From: Dehalococcoidia bacterium
GTDB lineage: Bacteria > Chloroflexota > Dehalococcoidia > Lucifugimonadales > JAGWBF01
Direction: 5' to 3'
Assembly: GCA_021296015.1 (NCBI GenBank)
Contig: JAGWBG010000058.1
Location: 1-7,702, forward strand
DNA length: 7,702 nucleotides
Numbering within the stretch: the first letter of the stretch is position 1; the number at the start of each line of letters is the position of its first letter. Below are positions 1 through 5,627 of this stretch, one piece after another. The notes under the pieces are model-generated. The model did not search any database. It saw only the letters and a program-made list of their open reading frames with translations, and was not told where the DNA came from. The position numbers and the translations under genes were made by a program.

Positions 1-95
1 ACCCACCCGTACCCATCCCGAACACGGCAGTGAAACGCCCCACCGCCGACGATACTGCCCCGGCAACTGAGTGGGAAAATAGGCCACCGCCGGGG
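1..95 (+). rRNA. rrf: 5S ribosomal RNA, 3' portion (5' end outside window)
   Basis: The window opens inside a 5S rRNA, the small structural RNA of the large ribosomal subunit. The recognisable core is the CCCATCCCGAACACGG stretch at 15-30, followed by the GTGAAACGCCCCACCGCCGA-type segment and the closing GTGGGAAAATAGGCCACCGCCGGGGG-like arm, which ends with the 3' strand of helix I near 90-95. Roughly the first 20-25 nt are missing upstream. A short T-rich run (98-105) directly follows the helix. The 3' end is estimated, not mapped. The gene is presumably the last of a 23S-5S operon running into the window from the left. Confidence 0.93.
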
Positions 96-133
96 GATTT
101 TTCTTCAATCCGCTTTATAAATCTGAGAGTTTG

Positions 134-158
134 GATGTACGCGTACAGCGCATACATC
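134..158 (+). other. Hairpin in the rRNA 3' spacer
   Basis: GATGTACGCG (134-143) pairs with CGCATACATC (149-158) around the loop TACAG, with a single C·A mismatch. It lies between the 5S 3' end and the rRNA terminator, so it would be transcribed with the operon. It could be an RNA-processing site or an upstream part of the terminator region. No T-run follows it, so it is not itself a terminator. Confidence 0.4.
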
Positions 159-171
159 GCGCACCTGGGCT

Positions 172-224
172 AAAGGGGGGTGTCTTACTAGGTGAATCCT
201 GTGAGTGTACCCCCTTTTCTTTTT
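172..224 (+). terminator. Intrinsic terminator of the rRNA operon
   Basis: AAAGGGGG (172-179) pairs with CCCCCTTT (210-217). The stem continues inward by weaker pairs, including CTTAC/GTGAG (184-188 / 201-205) and AGG/CCT (190-192 / 198-200), to close on the loop TGAAT. The 3' side runs into TTTTCTTTTT (215-224). This is a classical rho-independent terminator in the plus direction, about 75 bases past the 5S gene. Confidence 0.82.
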
Positions 225-323
225 GTCCAAGATATGCTAAAGTGGCTAGCGTCAAGACAGTTTGTTAAAATATTCACATACCATTGGCTCCGGCAAGGAG
301 ATTGGTAAGTCAAAAGCCATACC

Positions 324-353
324 TTTACATTGGTTAAACGTCCAAACTATAAT
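324..353 (+). promoter_or_regulatory. Sigma70-type promoter of clpC
   Basis: A -35 box TTTACA (324-329) and a perfect -10 box TATAAT (348-353) are separated by 18 bp, predicting a start of transcription near 360. It lies downstream of the rRNA terminator and points at clpC, with no gene in between. I found no CIRCE (TTAGCACTC-N9-GAGTGCTAA), no tandem CtsR heptads and no HspR-type inverted repeat overlapping it, so the sequence does not show a known heat-shock repressor site. Confidence 0.75.
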
Positions 354-452
354 GGGAGTGTAGGGACCTTTCCCAGATATAACTCCCAGGACACAATACG
401 GGCGACGGGTTAATGGTTGGACACGGGGAACTCTAACATGGACCGTCTAGCG

Positions 453-470
453 TCCTGGTGGCCCCCATCA
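453..470 (+). repeat. 18-base direct repeat, copy 1 (clpC leader)
   Basis: TCCTGGTGGCCCCCATCA here matches TCCTGGTGGCCCCCGTCA at 3206-3223 at 17 of 18 bases, in the same orientation. One copy lies in the clpC leader, the other upstream of radA at the edge of a palindromic repeat. The similarity stops at both ends. It may be a fragment of a dispersed repeat or a shared RNA/DNA element; the sequence does not say which. Confidence 0.5.
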
Positions 471-554
471 CTGAAGAATAGAATGGGACCAAAAACCCTG
501 GTAGTTAGACCTCGTCTGCAAAGACAGCTTGGCCCCTATTAACGCTCGCCGAAT

Positions 555-561
555 GAGGTGG
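555..561 (+). promoter_or_regulatory. Ribosome binding site that sets the clpC start at 570
   Basis: GAGGTGG lies 8 bases ahead of ATG 570-572. The longest open frame begins at GTG 558, but that codon overlaps this Shine-Dalgarno sequence and has no good site of its own upstream. ATG 570 also makes the protein begin MGSRFEKFSERARRVL, the usual ClpC N-terminus. Confidence 0.75.
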
Positions 562-569
562 TGCCTGAG

Positions 570-3050
570 ATGGGTAGCAGATTCGAGAAGTTCTCCGAGA
601 GGGCACGCAGAGTGCTCTCCCTCGCGCAAGAAGAGGCGCAACGCTTTAATCACAACTATATCGGCACCGAGCATATATTGCTGGGACTGGTGCGTGAGAC
701 GGAGGGCGTAGCAGCACGAGTCCTTGCCAATCTCGGTGTTGACCTCGGCAAAGTGCGTTCCGCGGTGGAGTTCATAATAGGCCGTGGCGAGAGGCCGGCC
801 CAGGGAGAAATTGGGCTGACCCCCAGGGCCAAGAAGGTCGTCGAGCTGGCGGTAGATGAAGCTCGCCGCATGAACCACACCTATATCGGCACCGAGCACC
901 TGTTAATTGGCCTGCTCAGGGAAGGCGAGGGCGTGGCGGCCGGGGTGCTGGAGAGCCTGAGCGTTACCCTAGACAAGGTGCGCACGGAGACCCACCGCAT
1001 CCTGAGCCAGAGCACGCCCACCACCCAGGGGGGAAGCCCCAGCGGCTCCCGCTCGACCACGCGCACCCCAACTCTGGACCAGCTTGGCATAGACCTGACT
1101 AACGCGGCCAGGTCGGGCAAGCTGGACCCGGTTATTGGCCGTGACAAGGAGATTCAGAGGGTCATACAGATTCTCAGCCGTCGGACCAAAAACAACCCCG
1201 TGCTTATGGGCGAGCCTGGAGTAGGCAAAACTGCTATTGTGGAGGCCTTGGCCCAGAGAATCTCAGGGGGGGATATACCCGATACCCTACAGGGGAAGCG
1301 CCTGGTCACCCTGGACATGGGTGCTCTGGTAGCCGGCACGAAATATCGAGGCGAGTTTGAAGAGCGTCTGAAGAAGGTCATTGAGGAGATTAAGAGTTCC
1401 GGCAACTGCGTCTTGTTTATAGATGAGATGCACACCATCGTGGGTGCCGGTGCGGCAGAAGGCGCCGTGGATGCGGCCAACATCCTCAAGCCCTCCCTGG
1501 CAAGAGGCGAAATTCAGTGCATCGGCGCTACCACAATGGATGACTACCGTAAACACGTGGAGCGAGACCCGGCCCTGGAGCGCCGCTTTCAGCCCATCAT
1601 AGTGGCAGAGCCTACTGTAGAAGAAACGGGCGATATATTGCTGGGCATAAAAAACCGCTATGAGGAGCATCACGGCTTGGACATCACCGAGGATGCCGTC
1701 AAGGCTGCGGCGAGCCTGTCAGCACGGTTCATAGCCGACCGGTTCCTACCCGACAAAGCGATAGACCTCATAGACGAAGCCGGCTCGCGTGTACGCCTAA
1801 GGAGCAGCACAACACCCCTCTCGGTCAAAGAGGTGTCCAAGCTCTTGGAAAATGTACGCAAAGAGAAGGACGAGGCCATCGCGTCCCAGCAGTATGAGTA
1901 CGCTGCCGAGCTAAGGGAGCGGGAGTTGGGGCTGATGGAGCGTATGGAAGGTCTTGAAAGGGATTGGCAGCACGAGGAAGAAGAAAAAGAGCGACCGGAG
2001 GTCACCAGCGATGACATAGCCGAGGTCGTCAGCATGTGGACCGGCATCCCGGTGACACGTCTGGCTCTGGAAGAAACCGAGCGCCTCCTTCACATGGAAG
2101 AGGATATACACAAGCGCATCATCGGCCAGGAGGAGGCGATTGTAAGCATATCCAAGGCCGTGCGAAGAGCCAGGGCAGGTCTGAAAGACCAGAGGAGGCC
2201 AATCGGAGCCTTCATGTTCCTTGGTCCCACAGGCGTGGGCAAGACGGAGTTGGTAAGGGCTCTCTCCGAGTTCATGTTTGGTAGTGAAGAGAACATGGTG
2301 CGCCTTGATATGTCCGAGTTCCAGGAGAGACACACGGTAGCCAGACTCATAGGAGCACCCCCGGGTTACATAGGATACGAGGAAGGGGGACAGCTTACGG
2401 AGGCGGTGCGTCGCAAGTCCTACTGTGCCATTCTCCTGGACGAGATTGAGAAAGCCCATCCAGAGGTGTTCAACATCCTCCTGCAGATATTCGACGATGG
2501 GCATCTCAGCGACGCCAAAGGCCGGAGGGTAGACTTCCGTAACTGCATCATTGTAATGACCAGCAACCTGGGTTCCGACCTCATCAAACGGGAGACGGCC
2601 CTGGGATTCTCTATCAAAACCGAAGAAGCCCAGACTGAGAAGCAGGCCTACGAGCGCATGAAGGACAAGGTGTTGAACGAGGTCAGGCGGTTCTTCCGGC
2701 CGGAGTTCCTGAACCGCATAGATGCAACGGTGGTCTTCCATGCCCTGTCCCAGGGCAACATCATATCCATCGTGGACCTTATGCTGGACCAGGTACGGAA
2801 GGAATTGGCCGAGAAGAACATCACCCTGGAGGCCACCGACGCAGCCAAAGACTACCTGGCTGAAAAGGGGTACGATCCCAATTTCGGTGCCAGGCCCTTG
2901 CGAAGGCTTATCCAGGACGTGGTAGAGGACAAGCTCTCCGAAGAGTTGCTGGGTGGTCGGATGCAAAGCGGCGATACCGCAGTCCTCGACATTGATGAGG
3001 GAGAGACCTTCATCCGTATCAAAGAGGTTGCAGCTTTACCATCTGCCTAG
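570..3050 (+). CDS. clpC: ATP-dependent Clp protease ATP-binding subunit ClpC
   Basis: This is a cytosolic HSP100/AAA+ unfoldase of 826 aa, the normal ClpC size. By family knowledge, hexamers unfold substrates and feed them into the ClpP peptidase. Visible in order: a double Clp_N repeat (about 1-145, with NYIGTEHILLGL and TYIGTEHLLIGL); first AAA+ module with Walker A GEPGVGKT (214-221) and Walker B VLFIDEMHT (281-289); a UVR-type coiled segment in the short middle domain (about 425-460); second AAA+ module with Walker A GPTGVGKT (552-559), Walker B AILLDEIEKAH (620-630), the ClpP-docking tripeptide LGF (678-680) and sensor 2 GARPLRR (773-779). The middle-domain size and UVR motif favour ClpC over ClpB; the LGF loop implies a ClpP partner, which is not in this window. 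It is transcribed alone from 324-353 and ends at TAG, with another in-frame TAG at 3060-3062. radA follows, a pairing also known in Firmicutes. Confidence 0.97.
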   Translation: MGSRFEKFSERARRVLSLAQEEAQRFNHNYIGTEHILLGLVRETEGVAARVLANLGVDLGKVRSAVEFIIGRGERPAQGEIGLTPRAKKVVELAVDEARRMNHTYIGTEHLLIGLLREGEGVAAGVLESLSVTLDKVRTETHRILSQSTPTTQGGSPSGSRSTTRTPTLDQLGIDLTNAARSGKLDPVIGRDKEIQRVIQILSRRTKNNPVLMGEPGVGKTAIVEALAQRISGGDIPDTLQGKRLVTLDMGALVAGTKYRGEFEERLKKVIEEIKSSGNCVLFIDEMHTIVGAGAAEGAVDAANILKPSLARGEIQCIGATTMDDYRKHVERDPALERRFQPIIVAEPTVEETGDILLGIKNRYEEHHGLDITEDAVKAAASLSARFIADRFLPDKAIDLIDEAGSRVRLRSSTTPLSVKEVSKLLENVRKEKDEAIASQQYEYAAELRERELGLMERMEGLERDWQHEEEEKERPEVTSDDIAEVVSMWTGIPVTRLALEETERLLHMEEDIHKRIIGQEEAIVSISKAVRRARAGLKDQRRPIGAFMFLGPTGVGKTELVRALSEFMFGSEENMVRLDMSEFQERHTVARLIGAPPGYIGYEEGGQLTEAVRRKSYCAILLDEIEKAHPEVFNILLQIFDDGHLSDAKGRRVDFRNCIIVMTSNLGSDLIKRETALGFSIKTEEAQTEKQAYERMKDKVLNEVRRFFRPEFLNRIDATVVFHALSQGNIISIVDLMLDQVRKELAEKNITLEATDAAKDYLAEKGYDPNFGARPLRRLIQDVVEDKLSEELLGGRMQSGDTAVLDIDEGETFIRIKEVAALPSA

Positions 3051-3086
3051 CGCATTACGTAGGGCAACAAGCGGGTAAGTGTCAAT

Positions 3087-3118
3087 AAGGAGGCTCCATT
3101 CAAATGGAGCCTCCTTTT
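3087..3118 (+). terminator. Intrinsic terminator after clpC
   Basis: A perfect 13-bp stem, AAGGAGGCTCCAT (3087-3099) with ATGGAGCCTCCTT (3104-3116), closes on TCAA and ends in TTTT. It begins 36 bases after the clpC stop. It separates clpC transcription from radA, which has its own promoter. Confidence 0.92.
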
Positions 3119-3205
3119 GCTAAGAAAACTCTGCACAAGTCCTCCCCTCAATTGAGACCTTTGCGCGAACCATCATTCCATCCCAGACACCACCCCCTTT
3201 CATCA

Positions 3206-3223
3206 TCCTGGTGGCCCCCGTCA
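3206..3223 (+). repeat. 18-base direct repeat, copy 2
   Basis: TCCTGGTGGCCCCCGTCA repeats the clpC-leader sequence at 453-470 with one substitution. Its 3' end overlaps the start (CGTCATT) of the palindromic element at 3219-3283, which suggests it could be a flank or target of that element. Confidence 0.5.
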
Positions 3224-3283
3224 TTCTGGCGAGAGCCAGAATCCAGGATACGGGTGGAATCCGGTTCTGAGGCCCCAATGACG
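3219..3283. repeat. Palindromic MITE/REP-like intergenic repeat
   Basis: This element of about 65 bp begins CGTCATT (3219-3225) and ends with the exact inverse AATGACG (3277-3283). The left half contains a perfect 8-bp stem ATTCTGGC/GCCAGAAT (3223-3230 / 3235-3242) closed by a GAGA tetraloop. The right half (3255-3283) is a degraded inverted copy of the left half. The layout matches the CGTCATTCC…GGAATGACG class of dispersed intergenic palindromes common in bacterial genomes, including Dehalococcoidia as I recall. It encodes nothing; the ORF across it is an artefact of repeat composition. Confidence 0.65.
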
Positions 3284-3293
3284 AGCCAGGTAG

Positions 3294-3324
3294 TCCCCTC
3301 TCCTCTTTGCGAGGGTGAGGGAGT
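3294..3324. repeat. GC-rich intergenic repeat (CTCTCC…GGGTGAGGG type), copy 1
   Basis: A pyrimidine-rich arm (CCCCTCTCCTC, about 3296-3306) is followed by TTTGC and a purine-rich arm (GAGGGTGAGGGAG), giving an imperfect hairpin. The same architecture, with the shared GGGTGAGGG ending, recurs at 5551-5590 after the glcG-like gene. This is a familiar non-coding intergenic repeat type. It has no T-run and sits just ahead of the radA promoter. Confidence 0.5.
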
Positions 3325-3343
3325 GAAAAGCCCCAACTGACAG

Positions 3344-3371
3344 TTGACAATCATCAAACCTATGTTCTAAC
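3344..3371 (+). promoter_or_regulatory. Promoter of radA
   Basis: A perfect -35 TTGACA (3344-3349) is followed, after 16 bp, by TCTAAC (3366-3371) preceded by TG at 3363-3364, i.e. an extended -10 (TGn-TCTAAC). The -35 overlaps a small inverted repeat CAACTG-A-CAGTTG (3334-3346), which could be an operator. Transcription would start near 3378. Confidence 0.65.
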
Positions 3372-3377
3372 ATGAAG

Positions 3378-3521
3378 AGCAAATGAAGTGAGCGGTGGGG
3401 GAAGGGCAGCGAGCAAAGGGAACATCGTATACTCACACAACCGGGGACTGATTCGTTCCCCATTCGTTTCCAAGAAACGAGCCCTCCACCGGTAAACCAG
3501 TATTGGCGAGGTACTGTCGCA
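3378..3521 (+). other. radA leader with two hairpins
   Basis: The roughly 144-nt untranslated region holds GGGGA/TCCCC (3443-3447 / 3457-3461) and TCGTTTC-CAA-GAAACGA (3464-3480), a perfect 7-bp stem. Neither is followed by a T-run, so they are not terminators. ATTCGTTcCC is partly repeated in tandem (3451-3470). The start-proximal GCGAGGT (3506-3512) is the likely ribosome binding site for TTG 3522. Confidence 0.45.
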
Positions 3522-4946
3522 TTGCCCAGAGAGAGAACTAGGACCGTCTTCCTCTGCCAGACATGTGGGCACGAGAGCCCCAAGTGGATGGGCTTTTGCC
3601 CCTCCTGTGGGGACCAGTCGCCCCTCGTGGAAGGACCTCGTGGCTCGCGTTCTACCCGGCAGGGGTGGCTTGCCACTATATCGGAAAGCCCGCGGGAGCT
3701 TTCCCAGGTATTCCCCAATGAACAGGAACGCACTCCCCTAGCCTTTGGAGAGTTGAACAGGGTCCTGGGAGGTGGCGTGGTGCCTGGCTCACTGGTGCTG
3801 ATGGCAGGAGAGCCCGGAGTGGGGAAATCAACCCTTCTGCTCCAGACCGCCGGATACGTGGCTTCCACAGGCAGCAAGGTCCTCTACGTCAGCGGTGAGG
3901 AGTCGGCCCATCAAATCAAGCTGCGCTCGGACCGGCTGGGATTTTCAGGGCAGGGGATTTACCTGCTGTCTGAGACGGACGTGGATGAAGTCGTACAGCA
4001 CCTTGAGCACTCCCGGCCTGCCCTCGCCATAGTAGACTCCGTTCAAACCCTGTACACTCAAGATATACCGTCCGGACAGGGCAGCGTGGCCCAGGTCAGG
4101 GAGTGTGCCTTGAGGCTAATGCGATGGGCCAAGGCAAGGGCTGTGCCCTTGTTTATCGCGGGGCACGTGACCAAAGACGGCACTCTGGCCGGCCCCCGGG
4201 TGCTGGAGCACATGGTGGACGTGGTGCTCCACCTGGAAGGGGAAACCCTGAGTGCCTACCGCATCCTCAGGGGTGATAAGAACCGCTTCGGGTCCACCAA
4301 CGAGGTCGGGATATTCCAGATGGGGGGCAAAGGTCTGGAAGAGGTCCTGGACCCCTCCAGCGTGCTGCTGTCCCAGCACCGGAATGAGGCCATAGGCTCC
4401 GCTAACGTGCCCATACTCGAGGGGAGCCGCCCCCTGCTTGTAGAGATTCAGGCCCTGACATCTCCTTCTATCTTGGCGGTGCCCAGGCGCATCGCCAACG
4501 GCATTGACTACAACAGGCTTCTTATGCTGACGGCAGTCCTGAGCAGACGTGTGGGCCTGAACCTGTCCAACCAGGACATCATCGTGAATGTGGTGGGTGG
4601 GCTGAGAATACGGGAGCCGGCCACCGACGTGGCGGTAGCCCTCGCCATTGCCTCCAGCTTGCGTAACGCACCACTGAGTCCGGGGATGGTAGGGCTTGGG
4701 GAGGTGGGCTTGAGCGGCGAGCTACGCACGGTGCCCCAACTACAACGTCGGCTGAATGAAGCGTCACGGCTGGGATTCCGCCGGTGTTTGCTCCCAAGTG
4801 CGACCGGGGAAGATGCCGGAGGAGTTGAAGGAATCGAGCTTATCTTTTCGCCCACACTGTCGGATGCCTTGCAACAGTGTCTGCCCGGACGCAAGGTAAG
4901 CCAGACCTCCGACCCGCTGGATGAGTTCGTCGAAGAGCGAGTATGA
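3522..4946 (+). CDS. radA: DNA repair protein RadA (Sms)
   Basis: This is a RecA-related, Lon-like branch-migration ATPase/helicase that acts with RecA on recombination intermediates in the cytosol (family knowledge). The 474 aa match the usual 450-480. Visible: a four-cysteine zinc finger, C12-X2-C15-X10-C26-X2-C29; Walker A GEPGVGKST (96-104); Walker B-like strand ALAIVDS (167-173); the RadA-diagnostic KNRFG motif (253-257); and a C-terminal Lon-protease-like domain (about 275-455) with DIIVNVVGGLRIREPATD from 352. The start is TTG: it lies just ahead of the TVFLCQTCG finger, has GCGAGGT 9 bases upstream, and no upstream in-frame alternative fits better. It ends in TGA. It follows clpC, as in several bacterial groups, but the strong terminator and own promoter make it a separate unit. 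Confidence in the identity is very high; in the exact start, moderate. Confidence 0.97.
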   Translation: MPRERTRTVFLCQTCGHESPKWMGFCPSCGDQSPLVEGPRGSRSTRQGWLATISESPRELSQVFPNEQERTPLAFGELNRVLGGGVVPGSLVLMAGEPGVGKSTLLLQTAGYVASTGSKVLYVSGEESAHQIKLRSDRLGFSGQGIYLLSETDVDEVVQHLEHSRPALAIVDSVQTLYTQDIPSGQGSVAQVRECALRLMRWAKARAVPLFIAGHVTKDGTLAGPRVLEHMVDVVLHLEGETLSAYRILRGDKNRFGSTNEVGIFQMGGKGLEEVLDPSSVLLSQHRNEAIGSANVPILEGSRPLLVEIQALTSPSILAVPRRIANGIDYNRLLMLTAVLSRRVGLNLSNQDIIVNVVGGLRIREPATDVAVALAIASSLRNAPLSPGMVGLGEVGLSGELRTVPQLQRRLNEASRLGFRRCLLPSATGEDAGGVEGIELIFSPTLSDALQQCLPGRKVSQTSDPLDEFVEERV

Positions 4947-4951
4947 TGGTG

Positions 4952-4990
4952 TTGCCAACCTGGCAATAGGCAGTATCCTCTGCGCCTATC
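4952..4990 (+). other. Hairpins after radA
   Basis: TTGCCA-ACC-TGGCAA (4952-4966) is a perfect 6-bp stem just after the radA stop. It is followed by ATAGGC…GCCTAT (4966-4971 / 4985-4990) with inner pairing. No T-run follows, so this is a weak candidate for a radA 3' end or terminator only. Confidence 0.3.
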
Positions 4991-5045
4991 TCACTGTTCT
5001 ACATCAATACCAATGCACTCAGGAAGTGCCCACGTCCCCCGTTTC

Positions 5046-5074
5046 TTGTCGGCACCGCCGTCAGGGAGTACAAT
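5046..5074 (+). promoter_or_regulatory. Promoter of the GlcG/HbpS-family gene
   Basis: TTGTCG (5046-5051) and TACAAT (5069-5074) are separated by 17 bp, matching 4 of 6 and 5 of 6 consensus positions. The predicted start near 5081 leaves a 30-nt leader with a good ribosome binding site. This makes the gene independent of radA. Confidence 0.55.
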
Positions 5075-5110
5075 GTAGCGGTCAAGTTTTGATGATTCGA
5101 GGTGAGAGAT

Positions 5111-5530
5111 ATGTATACCAAACCCATGCTGAGCCTTGACCAGTGCCTGGCTGCGATTAACGCCATGGTTGCGGACTTCAACAAGGACCCCAACCGCCGC
5201 CCGGTAGACATGTCCATTGTGGATGATGCGGGGAACCTCCTCGCCTATGCCCGCATGGACAGGTGTATGCGGCCCAGCTTCGGTCAGAGGAAAGCATACA
5301 CCGCTGCCATCAGGAGGATGGACTCCGTTGCCTTTGCGGAGTGGCTCAGCAGCCGGAACATGACCATCGAGAGCATAGGTGACCCCAATTTGATAACCCT
5401 CCAGGGCGGGCTGGTGGTCGTTAACCCCAGTGACGGTATCATTCTGGGTGGCATCGGGGTCGGCGGACTACCAACCGGCAAGGAGGACGAGGACATCGCC
5501 AGGGCCGGCCTTGCGGCCATGAACCTGTAA
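5111..5530 (+). CDS. GlcG/HbpS-family (DUF336, haem-degrading domain) protein
   Basis: This small soluble protein of 139 aa has no signal peptide or membrane segment. It belongs to the GlcG/HbpS family (Pfam Haem_degrading, PF03928), which normally spans 130-150 aa. Family hallmarks visible: the N-terminal helix LSLDQCLAAINAM (7-19), the strand pair SIVDDAGNLLAYARMD (35-50), KAYTAA (61-66) and the glycine-rich GGIGVGG (113-119) followed by a charged EDEDIARAGL helix. The usual motif reads closer to IGVSGG, so this copy is slightly divergent. The biochemical role is poorly defined: members bind haem or corrinoids, or sit in glycolate and aromatic catabolism operons. No partner gene is adjacent, so no specific function is assigned. 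ATG 5111 is preferred over GTG 5102 because GAGGTGA (5099-5105) is correctly placed for it. Ends in TAA. Confidence 0.85.
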   Translation: MYTKPMLSLDQCLAAINAMVADFNKDPNRRPVDMSIVDDAGNLLAYARMDRCMRPSFGQRKAYTAAIRRMDSVAFAEWLSSRNMTIESIGDPNLITLQGGLVVVNPSDGIILGGIGVGGLPTGKEDEDIARAGLAAMNL

Positions 5531-5550
5531 GTAAGAGAGTGTCCCAAAAG

Positions 5551-5590
5551 TCCCTTCTCTCACCGGGGGAGAAGGTTAGGGTGAGGGGGA
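5551..5590. repeat. GC-rich intergenic repeat, copy 2, possible weak terminator
   Basis: CCTTCTC (5553-5559) pairs with GAGAAGG (5569-5575), followed by TTAGGGTGAGGGGG. This is the same repeat type as 3294-3324 and lies in the gap between converging genes. Read on the minus strand, the stem is followed by GACTTTT, so it could serve as a weak terminator for the epoxide hydrolase gene. That role is inference. Confidence 0.5.
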
Positions 5591-5616
5591 TGCCATCGTA
5601 CTTTACTAGGCATCCC
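5587..5616. terminator. Inverted repeat between converging genes, possible terminator
   Basis: GGGATGCC (5587-5594) and GGCATCCC (5609-5616) form a perfect 8-bp stem, extendable by two G·U pairs, with a 14-base loop. It starts 56 bases after the glcG-like stop and ends 11 bases before the convergent hydrolase stop. The following TTAAA is a poor U-tract, so termination efficiency is doubtful. It partly overlaps the preceding repeat. Confidence 0.4.
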
Positions 5617-5627
5617 TTAAAGACATG

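Larger units (their letters stand above)
360..569 (+). other. Long untranslated leader of clpC (no gene seen)
   Basis: About 210 nt lie between the predicted transcription start and the clpC start codon, with no credible ORF or tRNA. Small structures are visible: GTCT-GCAA-AGAC (514-525) is a short stem with a GNRA loop, and 453-470 carries an 18-base sequence found again, with one difference, at 3206-3223. No T-box, known riboswitch core or terminator/antiterminator pair is recognisable. The upstream stretch 225-323, between the rRNA terminator and the promoter, also shows nothing identifiable. Confidence 0.5.

Noticed and set aside
300..320. CtsR-type operator (GTCAAA at 308-313)
   Set aside because: Only one half-site is present, without the tandem heptad repeat needed for CtsR binding.
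558..569. GTG at 558 as the clpC start
   Set aside because: It overlaps the Shine-Dalgarno sequence that serves ATG 570, and the four extra residues are not part of the usual ClpC N-terminus.
225..569. tRNA gene, T-box or known riboswitch upstream of clpC
   Set aside because: No T-loop GTTCRA-type motif in a cloverleaf context, no T-box core and no terminator/antiterminator pair could be found.
1911..2966. 351-codon open frame on the minus strand inside clpC
   Set aside because: It is antisense to the conserved second AAA+ module and shows no family motif; it is a shadow of clpC codon usage.
3104..3340. Open frames on both strands across the clpC–radA gap
   Set aside because: They cross the terminator hairpin and intergenic repeats and give low-complexity proline/serine-rich translations typical of repeat sequence, without a ribosome binding site or homology.
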